Source: Tragulus kanchil
Taxonomy: Eukaryota > Chordata > Mammalia > Artiodactyla > Tragulidae
Assembly: GCA_022376925.1 (NCBI GenBank)
Contig: JAIOJX010000025.1
Coordinates: forward strand, 137,103,301 to 137,167,300
DNA length: 64,000 nucleotides
Direction of reading: 5' to 3'
Shown here: piece by piece, positions 55,547 through 64,000 of the stretch
Layout of the letters: every line of letters begins with the position of its first letter
Numbering within the stretch: position 1 is the stretch's first letter
Notes under the pieces: model-generated
What the model was told of the DNA's origin: nothing
The model's database searches: none
Seen by the model: only the letters and a program-made list of their open reading frames with translations
Position numbers and translations under genes: made by a program

Positions 55547-57698
55547 ATTTTTAAGAATATACTTTTATCCAGCTAACACACAGTGACTATGTACTGTCAG
55601 CCACGGGGCTGTCTGCTCGGGAGGCAGTCTCCGTCCTCATCCCTTCCAGGATCTATGGGGATCCACAGGAGAAAGATACATGGGCAGAAATGGAAGCTTA
55701 GAAAAGCGAACATATTTTCTCAAAATCACAAAATGAGTAAGTTTGGATTTCGATCGCTGCCTTATATCCATGAATCACAGGATAACTGCTCTTCCCCGGT
55801 GGAGACTTCAGCACTGGGAAGCCCTTCTTCTTGCCGTTGCCTGGGAGGGGTTTAAACTACAAGGGCATGTTCCCTGCACAGACCTCAGGCTGGGTCACAT
55901 CACAGCAAGCTCGCCGACGGACTACTCGGGTTTCCTTTCCTTGGTGTTTTCTTATCTGCCTCCCACCAATGGCTTAGCCTCCATGGGTGAGTGGGGTCAG
56001 GAAGTGGCACACAGCCTCTGTTTTTATTCTCTGTGTGGAAATTTTCTAATTATAGGTCACACCGAGAGTTTCCATTCTCCCCCATGGCACTTCACTCTGT
56101 TTATGTAACTCAATAAGTAAAGACCCAGAGCTTTTTTTAAAAAAAAAAAATACTTAAACCATGAAGCTTTTAATGAGGAATCAAACTCATTCCCCTTTTC
56201 TTACTGATTAGTGAATAGCCATCGTCTGTTATCTGCTTAGTCTATAGCTGAAATTACGATCTTTTCTGTGGTTGGGGTTTTATAGTCTGATTATGCCTTA
56301 AGCTTCCTGTGTAAGCCATCAGGGGAAGTAGAAACATTAACTACTCCCACCTCCACCACCAATAAATAGATTCAAATACAGTCCTTTAAACCATCAGGCG
56401 TCATTGAATAAAAAGATGATACAGCACAGAATGAAGAAACAAGAGCTATCGTTCAGGATGGTAGATACAGCAAGGCATTGGAGGCAACTGAAGGTCCCCA
56501 TTGAGAGCATAAAAGGAATGAGATTTCAATCATTATGCTCTGAGAACACAAGCTAAAGGCCAACCTTTGAACACCTTTATTTAAATTATATGGCTATTTC
56601 TTCCCTAAGTTAACACCTAAAATTTTTAAGAATATACTTTTATCCAGCTAACACACAGTGACTATGTACTGTCAGCCACGGGGCTGTCTGCTCGGGAGGC
56701 AGTCTCCGTCCTCATCCCTTCCAGGATCTATGGGGATCCACAGGAGAAAGATACATGGGCAGAAATGGAAGCTTAGAAAAGCGAACATATTTTCTCAAAA
56801 TCACAAAATGAGTAAGTTTGGATTTCGATCGCTGCCTTATATCCATGAATCACAGGATAACTGCTCTTCCCCGGTGGAGACTTCAGCACTGGGAAGCCCT
56901 TCTTCTTGCCGTTGCCTGGGAGGGGTTTAAACTACAAGGGCATGTTCCCTGCACAGACCTCAGGCTGGGTCACATCACAGCAAGCTCGCCGACGGACTAC
57001 TCGGGTTTCCTTTCCTTGGTGTTTTCTTATCTGCCTCCCACCAATGGCTTAGCCTCCATGGGTGAGTGGGGTCAGGAAGTGGCACACAGCCTCTGTTTTT
57101 ATTCTCTGTGTGGAAATTTTCTAATTATAGGTCACACCGAGAGTTTCCATTCTCCCCCATGGCACTTCACTCTGTTTATGTAACTCAATAAGTAAAGACC
57201 CAGAGCTTTTTTTAAAAAAAAAAAATACTTAAACCATGAAGCTTTTAATGAGGAATCAAACTCATTCCCTTATCTTACTGATTAGTGAATAGCCATCGTC
57301 TGTTATCTGCTTAGTCTATAGCTGAAATTACGATCTTTTCTGTGGTTGGGGTTTTATAGTCTGATTATGCCTTAAGCTTCCTGTGTAAGCCATCAGGGGA
57401 AGTAGAAACATTAACTACTCCCACCTCCACCACCAATAAATAGATTCAAATACAGTCCTTTAAACCATCAGGCGTCATTGAATAAAAAGATGATACAGCA
57501 CAGAATGAAGAAACAAGAGCTATCGTTCAGGATGGTAGATACAGCAAGGCATTGGAGGCAACTGAAGGTCCCCATTGAGAGCATAAAAGGAATGAGATTT
57601 CAATCATTATGCTCTGAGAACACAAGCTAAAGGCCAACCTTTGAACACCTTTATTTAAATTATATGGCTATTTCTTCCCTAAGTTAACTACCTAAAAA
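55547..57698. repeat. Tandem duplication 15, period 1075 bp
   Basis: Copy 1 is 55547-56621 and copy 2 is 56622 to about 57698. They are identical over nearly the whole length; a difference near 56195/57270 (ttccccttttctt versus ttcccttatctt) and the ends are exceptions. The identical 90- and 121-codon frames in both copies have no motif I recognise. Confidence 0.96.
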
Positions 57699-58963
57699 AA
57701 ATCTTCCGAAAGCATGTCATCTCAGTCTAGGACCTCCCAGAACCATATTCAGTAACAGTAACTTGTAGGTAAAACTTGTTCAGTAGCAACAAGTCAGTTC
57801 CATAAAACAAAATGAAAAAGAAGAGCCCGCAAAAACACATTTTTAAGCCACATTTTTTAAAGTCCAGAAAACAACAACGTAGGAAAGATTGTGCTCTCTC
57901 CTGCCAGCACTGTGTAAACAGAAGCCTTTTTTTGCAGAAACTTTCAACAATGGAATCTGCAAAGGAAATCTAAAAGAAGTGGGATTGGGGGAGAAGATTC
58001 TGACCTTGAAGAGCTTACACTAATATTAACTATCATACAATTAACTTCTTAATTATCCTTGAGGGGCGGCAGGACAAAGGATAATGAAGGGAAACGAGTT
58101 TATGAAAAAGGCTGCCAAGTAGGATCAAGGAAGCGAACAGCACCGAGGCGGGCAACAGGGCCCAGAAAGACAAGAGCAACCGACTCCAGGAAAGTCACCC
58201 AGCTTGGTTGAAACAGCAGAAGTAGAAGTCTTACCACCATTTTTACCTTCCTCCTTGACAAGGTGGGGTGTAGATGAAACCACGTGGGATGCTCCTGGCA
58301 CAGAATCTGGCACCAAAACCAATGTCATCACATCATGGCTGCTTCTATTCTTTGGGAATTCCCAAGAAGTGTTCATTTAAAAGATAATTGAAACCAGATA
58401 AGCAGACATTTTCCAGCCTTTGGTTTCTTTTCCAATTTTGTTTTAATCCAGATTCCATTTCGATAAATGGAAAAAGAATATGACCTCACTGTCTCAACTA
58501 GAGTGTAGTCTGTTTCCCTCTAAGGGAATATCCCTAAGCATTCCTGAAGAGTCTATCTTCCAGGCAGGAACATTTTGTTGAGGTTTACTTTTTTGCTGAC
58601 TATATAATGAAAAGAATACATATTTTGTATTGTTCAATATAACAGAATATTTCATGTATATAATCTTATGCTGCTTTATATATTATCTAATAGATTTTCA
58701 TACTGAGTATGTCTTTCCCAAGTATAATATGCATGCTATTTCTTCCTCTCCCCAACACCCCTCATTAGGCCCTTCATAAAAATCAATGCTTTAGAACTCA
58801 GCCTAGGAGAATTATGCCATGTCTAATACATATTGCAGGGTGGTTTTCTGAAAGAAGTGGGGCTTCACAAGATTGCTAAATTCCTGTGCACTGAAGGCAG
58901 AAAATATTCAGAAACATAAGGCTCATGTAGAGATTAAGTTGGAGGAAAGAGGGAAGAGATATA
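57699..58963. other. Unique-looking sequence, no gene recognised
   Basis: No confident repeat. An 83-codon minus-strand frame at 58125-58376 has no known motif. Confidence 0.4.
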
Positions 58964-58978
58964 CCTAGGCTGCTCTTT

Positions 58979-59305
58979 TTTTTTTTTAAAGATTTATTTA
59001 TTTATTTATTTTGGTGGGGGTGGGGTGGGGAGGGAAGGGAGCAGGCGGGCCACTTCTATTGCTCCTTCATTTGTCCATTTTCATCCATCTTTGTTCTTTG
59101 GCCCGTGTGGGCCTCCCATCGCGGTGGCGTCTGTTGTTGCAGAGCACCGGCTCTGGGCACACGTGCGCCAGAGCTCCGGCTCGGTAATTGGACACATCCG
59201 TCCAGCCGCTCCGCTGCACGTAGGATCTTCCCAGGCCAGGGTTCGAACCGGCGCCCCTTACACTGCAAGGCGGTGTCCTTACCCACTGGACCACCAGGGA
59301 AGCCC
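58979..59305 (-). mobile_element. Young CHR-type SINE with GC-rich block and T+ tail, antisense
   Basis: On the minus strand it runs gggcttccctggtggtccag, a B-box region (ggttcgaaccctggcctg on plus), CHR body, G/C-rich block, repeated AATAAA and TCTTT before the A-run. Near-perfect target-site duplication cctaggctgctcttt / cctaggctgttcttt at 58964-58978 and 59306-59320. Confidence 0.93.
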
Positions 59306-59320
59306 CCTAGGCTGTTCTTT

Positions 59321-59860
59321 ATCCCCTCAACAAAATGAAATGTTCACCTAAGTATCCAAAGTCTTAACAATGGGTGAATCCAGGTCTATTTTAATGTAAA
59401 TGCCAGGTCCACTACCAGCCCACACAGTGCCTTTAGGAGAGGCAGCCCTTCCTGAAAGCACTTTGTTTTCGTATTCTGAAAAATCACTCTAACGTACTGA
59501 CTTTTCAAAAAAAAAAAAAAATTAACTCTCATCTATTTGAAAAGTATCGTGTAAGTCTGTGTGAGTTTGCACAAATTTACCATGCCTATGATGTGAGCGA
59601 CGCTCCCTGAAAGGTCCTTCTTCAGCCTACAACTCCAGCTCAAAGACACACAGCTGCCCTTGGAATCACTTGGTTCATGTGCATCACACCAACCATGAGG
59701 AGCTGTGTCTATTTTATGAATGGCTTCATCTAGCTCAGTTCCTGGTACATAGTAGGTTCCTAATATTGAATTGGATGATTCAATACCCACTGAATGTATG
59801 AATAAGTGAATTAAAGGTCCACCTTTAACATAAGAATCTACTGCAAAAGTAAAAATTAAT
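59321..59860. other. Unassigned sequence
   Basis: Contains an A-run at about 59507-59520 and a possible MIR tail near 59735-59770 (ctggtacatagtaggttcct). No gene is seen. Confidence 0.4.
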
Positions 59861-59867
59861 GAAAATG

Positions 59868-60572
59868 TACATTGGTTTGGCTGCTGTGGAAAACGATATG
59901 GAGGTTTCTCAAAGAGCTACAAATAGAACTGCCATGTGATTCACCCATTATACTTAAAAAAATGAAAACACTAACTCAAAAGGATACATGCACTCTAACA
60001 TTCATAGCAGCACTCTTTACAATAGCCGTGATATGGAAGCAACCAGTGTCCATCAGTAGACAAATGGATAAAGATGTGGCATATGTACACAAGGAATACT
60101 ACTCAGCCATAAAAAAGAACAAAATTTTGCCAATTGCAACAACAGGGATGGATTTGGAGAGTATTGTGCTAGGTGAAATAAATCAGAGAAAGATAAATAC
60201 TATATGCTATCATTTATATATGAAACCTAAAAAAATAAAGCAAACTAGTGAATACAACCAAAAAACAGACTTACAGATGCAGAGAACAAATTGAGGTGAC
60301 CAGTGGGGAGAGACTAGGGGGAGGGGCAATATAGGGTGGGAATTAAGAGGTACAAACTGTTACATATAAAATAAATAAGGATATATGCTCACATATATTC
60401 ACCCAATACAGGGGACACTGTCAATATTTTATAATAATCACAAATACTCATAACTCTTTAAAAATTATGAATCACTCATTGTACACCTGTAACCAACTAT
60501 AAAAACATTGTAGTCAGTCAAAAATATTATAATCAACTGTATCTCAATTTTAAAAAATCAAAAAAAAGTGAA
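59868..60572 (+). mobile_element. L1 3' end (ORF2 C-terminus and 3' UTR)
   Basis: The plus strand reads the L1 ORF2 C-terminal region, with stretches such as 'caacagggatggatttggag' and 'aaatcagagaaagataaata', followed by 3' UTR 'ggtacaaactgttacatata' and an A-rich end. The 140-codon frame at 59872 is an L1 remnant with no known host function. Confidence 0.9.
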
Positions 60573-60589
60573 AACTAAGCATGGCTAAT

Positions 60590-60745
60590 GTGAACTGAGC
60601 ACCTTCTATGCATGAAGCCCTATGCTAAGCACAGACGTATGCTCCCAGGAAAACCCTGTGAGGTAGGCACTATTTCCCTTCACAGCCCCAGAAGCTTAAG
60701 GAGGTTCAGTAACTTACTGATGTCGTTCTGCTTATGAGTCAGAGA
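60590..60745 (-). mobile_element. MIR SINE
   Basis: 'tgagcaccttctatgcatga', 'ccctatgctaagcacagac', 'ccctgtgaggtaggcacta', 'ggttcagtaacttactgatg'. Confidence 0.8.
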
Positions 60746-61180
60746 CCACGTGACCACCATAATCACATTCCTCATCACTCCACTGGCAAGTCAGTCTGGA
60801 GCCTACATGCTCAACGAGGTTGCTACACCTGTTGGAAACACAGAGTTCCCTTGTGTGGCCCGTCCAAGGAAGAGAAGACACCAGAGGCTCCCAGCTCTGA
60901 CTTCCTTTTCTGACTATCGAGGAAAAACTATCCTCTAGATGCCACTCAGGCCAGCAATGAGGTCACACAATATTCCCAGGTCTGGCCTTCATGTCTAAGA
61001 CTCACCTTTGAAATCAGTTAGCAGCAATTCATTCAGTACAGAATAAAAGGCTCTTTGTCATCTATGGGTGCAACTCCCATACCCGTTGCATATTCTGAAA
61101 TATCCTGGCCGCTAGATGGCACTGAAGCTCAAATGTGCCAAAGCTCAAAACAGGAATCCTTCTCCAGCCATATTTTAATT
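60746..61180. other. Unassigned sequence
   Basis: No recognised repeat or exon. Confidence 0.4.
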
Positions 61181-61194
61181 ATGATAACAATGAC

Positions 61195-61680
61195 ACATTA
61201 GCAGCATTGTTAAGCACTTACTATGCCCCTACCGGGGCTTTCCAGGTACCATTAGTGGTAACAACAACAACAACAACGAAACGCCTGCCAATGCAGGAGA
61301 CAGAGGAGACATGGGTTAGATCCTTGAGTCCGGAAGATCCCCTGGAGGAGGGCACGGGTAACCCACGCCAGTACTCTTGCCTAGAGACTCTCATGGACAG
61401 AGGAGCCTGGAAGGCTATAGTCCACAGGTTTATAAAGGGTTGGACACAACTCAGGCGACTTAGCACAGCACGGCACATACCACTACAAGCATTATCTCAT
61501 CTAATCCTCAGAGCAACTCCATGGGGTCAATCCTTTACTAATTCCAGGTTACAGGTGAGGAAACTAAGCTTTAGAGCAGTGACTCCCGTGACCAAGTTCG
61601 CATGGCTAGACAGAAACAGAGCAGGGATTTTCATTGAAGTAACAGGACTCTCTTCAGTCTAGCATTCTTACCACTGTTTG
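61195..61680 (-). mobile_element. MIR SINE split by Bov-tA
   Basis: Left: 'gttaagcacttactatgccc'. Right: 'gcattatctcatctaatcct', 'ttacaggtgaggaaactaag'. The two parts join if the SINE is removed. Confidence 0.8.
61235..61480 (+). mobile_element. Bov-tA SINE with internal (AAC)6
   Basis: Head 'ggggctttccaggtacc', then aac repeated six times at 61260-61277 in place of the usual 'aaagaac' before 'cgcctgccaatgcaggaga'. The Bov-A body 'ctggaggagggcacgggtaa' follows, ending 'caggcgacttagcacagcac'. Confidence 0.9.
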
Positions 61681-62150
61681 CTTCCTCCCACGCTATCATC
61701 ATCCGGTCGCTCAGCTGCTGGGCACAGGTTCAATAAGACCACAGGTTATTTTTGAAACTCCTCTTGGGAAATCCTCTCGATGAGGAAGAAGAACAACTCC
61801 ATTCAAGCCATATAAACACGCCAGGCACAAGTGAAGATTCAGATGAACTGAAGCTATTTATTCAACCTCAAAAGGGCATCGTGCTGGTGGTGGGAAAAAA
61901 AAGGACCCGGCCTGCGGTGCTGTGAAGTCAAGTCAGCTGGATGTGGCTACAGGGTGTCACGTGCTAGAGAGGCCCCAGCAGACAGACTGAAGGAGAGCCC
62001 AGGCTCCCCCTCACCCATCGCAGGATCTAGAACAGGTTCTTAGCTTCTCCAACTTCTGACAGTAAAAGGGGTAAATAATTGATGCCCTGTCTTCTTTGCT
62101 GGGTAAAAATAAAGCGTGTGAACGTTTTCATTGTTGATGCAGTTTCTTTT
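61681..62150. other. Unassigned sequence
   Basis: No recognised repeat or exon. Confidence 0.4.
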
Positions 62151-62384
62151 CGTTGTTGTTTAGTCACTAAGTCATGTCCAAATCTTTGAGACCTCACAGA
62201 CTGCAGCATGCCAGGCTTCCCTGTCCATCACTATCTCCCAGAGTTTTCTCAAACTCATATCCAATCAGTGATGCTGTCCAACCATCTTCTCCTCTGTTGT
62301 CCCGCCTTTCTCCTCTTGCCTTCATTCTTTCCCAGAATCAGAGTCTTTTGCGATGAGGCAGCTCTTCACATCAGGTGGCCAAAG
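62151..62384 (-). mobile_element. BovB LINE 3' end, antisense
   Basis: 'gttgttgtttagtcactaag', 'gagttttctcaaactcatat', 'tgatgctgtccaaccatctt', 'catcaggtggccaaagtatt'. Confidence 0.85.
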
Positions 62385-62397
62385 TATTGGGTGTTCA

Positions 62398-62470
62398 GCT
62401 CGAACCCAGGTCTCCTACGTCTTCTGCAATGCAGGGGGATTCTTTACCACTGGGCCACCAGGGAAGCCCC
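62398..62470 (-). mobile_element. Bov-tA head fragment, antisense
   Basis: 'cgaacccaggtctcctacgt', 'gcaatgcagggggattcttt' and 'gggccaccagggaagcccc' are the reverse tRNA-Glu-derived head of Bov-tA. Confidence 0.8.
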
Positions 62471-62856
62471 ACTGAAGTAGTTTAACAGTAAGTAAAATAT
62501 AATATCACTATAAGCCTTCTCACCTCCTTTTCGACCTTTCTGAAGCCAGTCTTCTCTTTCCACAACCCAAGTCTGTTTCCAGAAAACTTCTTAACAAAGA
62601 GGTCTTACCAGATCTGCTCCTCCCACAGTGAATCATTCTATCTCCAATTTTAAGCACCGTGACCCAGGCTTTCCATAGACCTCCTCTGATCAGCCTCTCC
62701 TTCCTCAACTCTTCCACATTCCACCCCACCTTGATTTTATGCCCCTGACACACTAGATTCTCTGCAATGCTCAAACACGCCCCTTATTTCTTGATTTCTG
62801 CATCTCAGCCATTCCATCCACCTGTCTGTGGTTTGCCCAACATCTGAGCCACTGAC
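62471..62856. other. Unassigned sequence
   Basis: Pyrimidine-rich unique sequence. Minus-strand frames have no recognised motif. Confidence 0.4.
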
Positions 62857-63053
62857 CTTTTTTGCTTTTCTTTTTCTTCTTTTTAATTGAAGGATAACAG
62901 CTTTACAATGTTGTCTTGGTTTCTGCTGCACATTAGCACGAATTGGCCATAGGTATCTATACGTTCCCTCCCTCTTGAATCCTCCCTCTCACTCCCCTCA
63001 CCTCATCCCACCCCTCTAGGTTGTCACAGACCATAGCTTGAGCTTCCTGCATC
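62857..63053 (-). mobile_element. Ruminant-type L1 3' end, antisense
   Basis: 'ctttttaattgaaggataac', 'agctttacaatgttgtcttg', 'cataggtatctatacgttcc', 'cacccctctaggttgtcaca' is the reverse of the ruminant L1 3' UTR. Its T-rich left edge is the poly(A) tail. Confidence 0.85.
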
Positions 63054-63056
63054 TTT

Positions 63057-63334
63057 TCTTTTTTTTTTTTAATTTTGGCCTCTTTTATTGGTTAATTTAT
63101 TTATTTATTTACATCCATCTTTATTCTTTCGCACGTGTGGGCCTCCCATTGCAGTGGCCTTTCTCATTGCAGAGCACCAGCTCCGGGCGCATGTGCTCCA
63201 CAGTGCTGGCTCATAACTGGACACACAGGTCCAGGCGCTCCGCGGCATGTGGGATCTTCCCGGGCCAGGGATTGAACCAGTGCCCCTTGCACTGCAAGGT
63301 GGACTCTCTACCCACTGGATCACCAGGAAAGCCC
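63057..63334 (-). mobile_element. CHR-type SINE without GC-rich block, antisense
   Basis: 'ttggcctcttttattggtta', 'cgtgtgggcctcccattgca', 'gtgggatcttcccgggccag', 'ggatcaccaggaaagcccc'. Decayed target-site duplication cttcctgcatcttt / ctccctgaatcttt at 63043 and 63335. Confidence 0.9.
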
Positions 63335-63348
63335 CTCCCTGAATCTTT

Positions 63349-63965
63349 GATTAGATCTCAGAGCTCATGATCTTCCTTAAGGAACGACTCCCCTAGCACT
63401 GCAATGGCCTGGAGGCAGACACATGATCCAAGTCATACCTACCAGGCCCCATATTACCTTGAAATCTGTACTTTAAGAGGAGTGAGTTAGCCCAACAGAG
63501 TTGGAGTTGACCATGCTCCGAAATAAATCAGTCACCAGTTTTCTACATCAATCCACAATGCCAGTTCCCTTAGAGGTTCCATTTTTATTTAAATTCAGGA
63601 GCTACTCCCACAATCCCCAAGAGATTCCCCTGTATTCCTTCCTCCCTTCCCTTTTCAAAGTTAGCTCCAGCCCACCTCTGCTGCTTACAGCCACTAAACA
63701 ATCCTTAAAGTTTCAGTTCACATGGCAACTTCTGCAGGAAGCTTCATTTCAAGCACTGCGGCAGTCATTTTATATATTTCATTTCCCCTCCACATGATTC
63801 ACTCAAATTTAAGAGATGGGGCTTGTTCATCTTCATATCCCCAACAGTCCCTAAACATAGTGCCCTGCACATGACCATTTCTTGATAAACAGTATTTGTA
63901 GACTTGGATAGCAAGCCATTTAAGGATTCTTTAAGTCATTTAAGGAGCTGAGTTTGCATCTGGCC
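63349..63965. other. Unassigned sequence
   Basis: No recognised repeat or exon. A 98-codon frame at 63501-63797 has no known motif. Confidence 0.4.
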
Positions 63966-63969
63966 ATGC

Positions 63970-64000
63970 CTTTTTGCTTTTCTTTCTTCTTTTTATTGAA
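63970..64000 (-). mobile_element. Start of an L1 3' end, cut by the window edge
   Basis: 'gcttttctttcttcttttta' then 'ttgaa' is the same T-rich start as the L1 end at 62857, so another antisense L1 probably begins here. Confidence 0.5.

Noticed and set aside
1181..57698. CRISPR-like or satellite array
   Set aside because: The repeats are 15 separate pairs of different sequence, with no common unit and no spacers.
59872..60294. 140-codon frame as a host gene
   Set aside because: It is the C-terminal part of L1 ORF2 and its 3' UTR.
1..64000. Endogenous retrovirus
   Set aside because: I saw no paired LTRs, primer-binding site or gag/pol/env-like frames; all reverse transcriptase remnants are of L1 or BovB type.

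Overview
This window is mammalian nuclear DNA from a ruminant artiodactyl. It carries tRNA-Glu-derived Bov-tA SINEs, Bov-A/Bov-A2 dimers and BovB (RTE) LINE fragments, a combination diagnostic of ruminants, together with CHR-type SINEs shared across cetartiodactyls, L1 3' ends of the ruminant type and ancient MIR copies. I cannot fix the species. I found no intact protein-coding gene, RNA gene, CRISPR array or bacterial feature; nearly all open frames are SINE or LINE translations or chance frames. The window reads as intergenic or intronic sequence.

The one recognisable gene relic is a processed pseudogene of the Mediator subunit gene MED10 (about 16635-17665). It has a frameshift and two in-frame stops and is split by a CHR-type SINE. 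A 5'-truncated second copy lies at 17930-18750.

The dominant and most unusual structure is a series of 15 direct, adjacent duplications of unrelated sequence, every one with a period between about 1.06 and 1.20 kb. Junctions lie near 2298, 6606, 8600, 11510, 14971, 17930, 19889, 31107, 33970, 38173, 40012, 45500, 49724, 52866 and 56622. Together they account for about 16.7 kb, roughly a quarter of the window. Copies are nearly identical inside, and mismatches concentrate at the outer ends. The simplest reading is unmerged contig overlaps in the assembly, so the real locus is probably about 47 kb; a biological origin is not excluded from sequence alone.

Layout: 1-21 kb is SINE/L1-rich with seven duplications and the MED10 relic. 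21-30 kb has no such duplication and holds a 16-bp minisatellite, a BovB with its catalytic segment deleted, and several SINEs. 30-57.7 kb holds the other eight duplications, BovB and L1 ends, a (GT)27 tract and several young SINEs. 57.7-64 kb is free of duplications and ends in L1, MIR and SINE copies.

The best biological lead is a young CHR-type SINE subfamily (copies at 1670, 41899, 48011, 50994 and 58979, plus a tail at 1-45). It has gained a GC-rich 3' block and, in most copies, a tail with repeated AATAAA followed by TCTTT. That arrangement is the hallmark of 'T+' SINEs, whose RNA polymerase III transcripts can be polyadenylated. These copies have perfect or near-perfect target-site duplications, while related copies without the block have decayed ones. 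I found no convincing new gene system.
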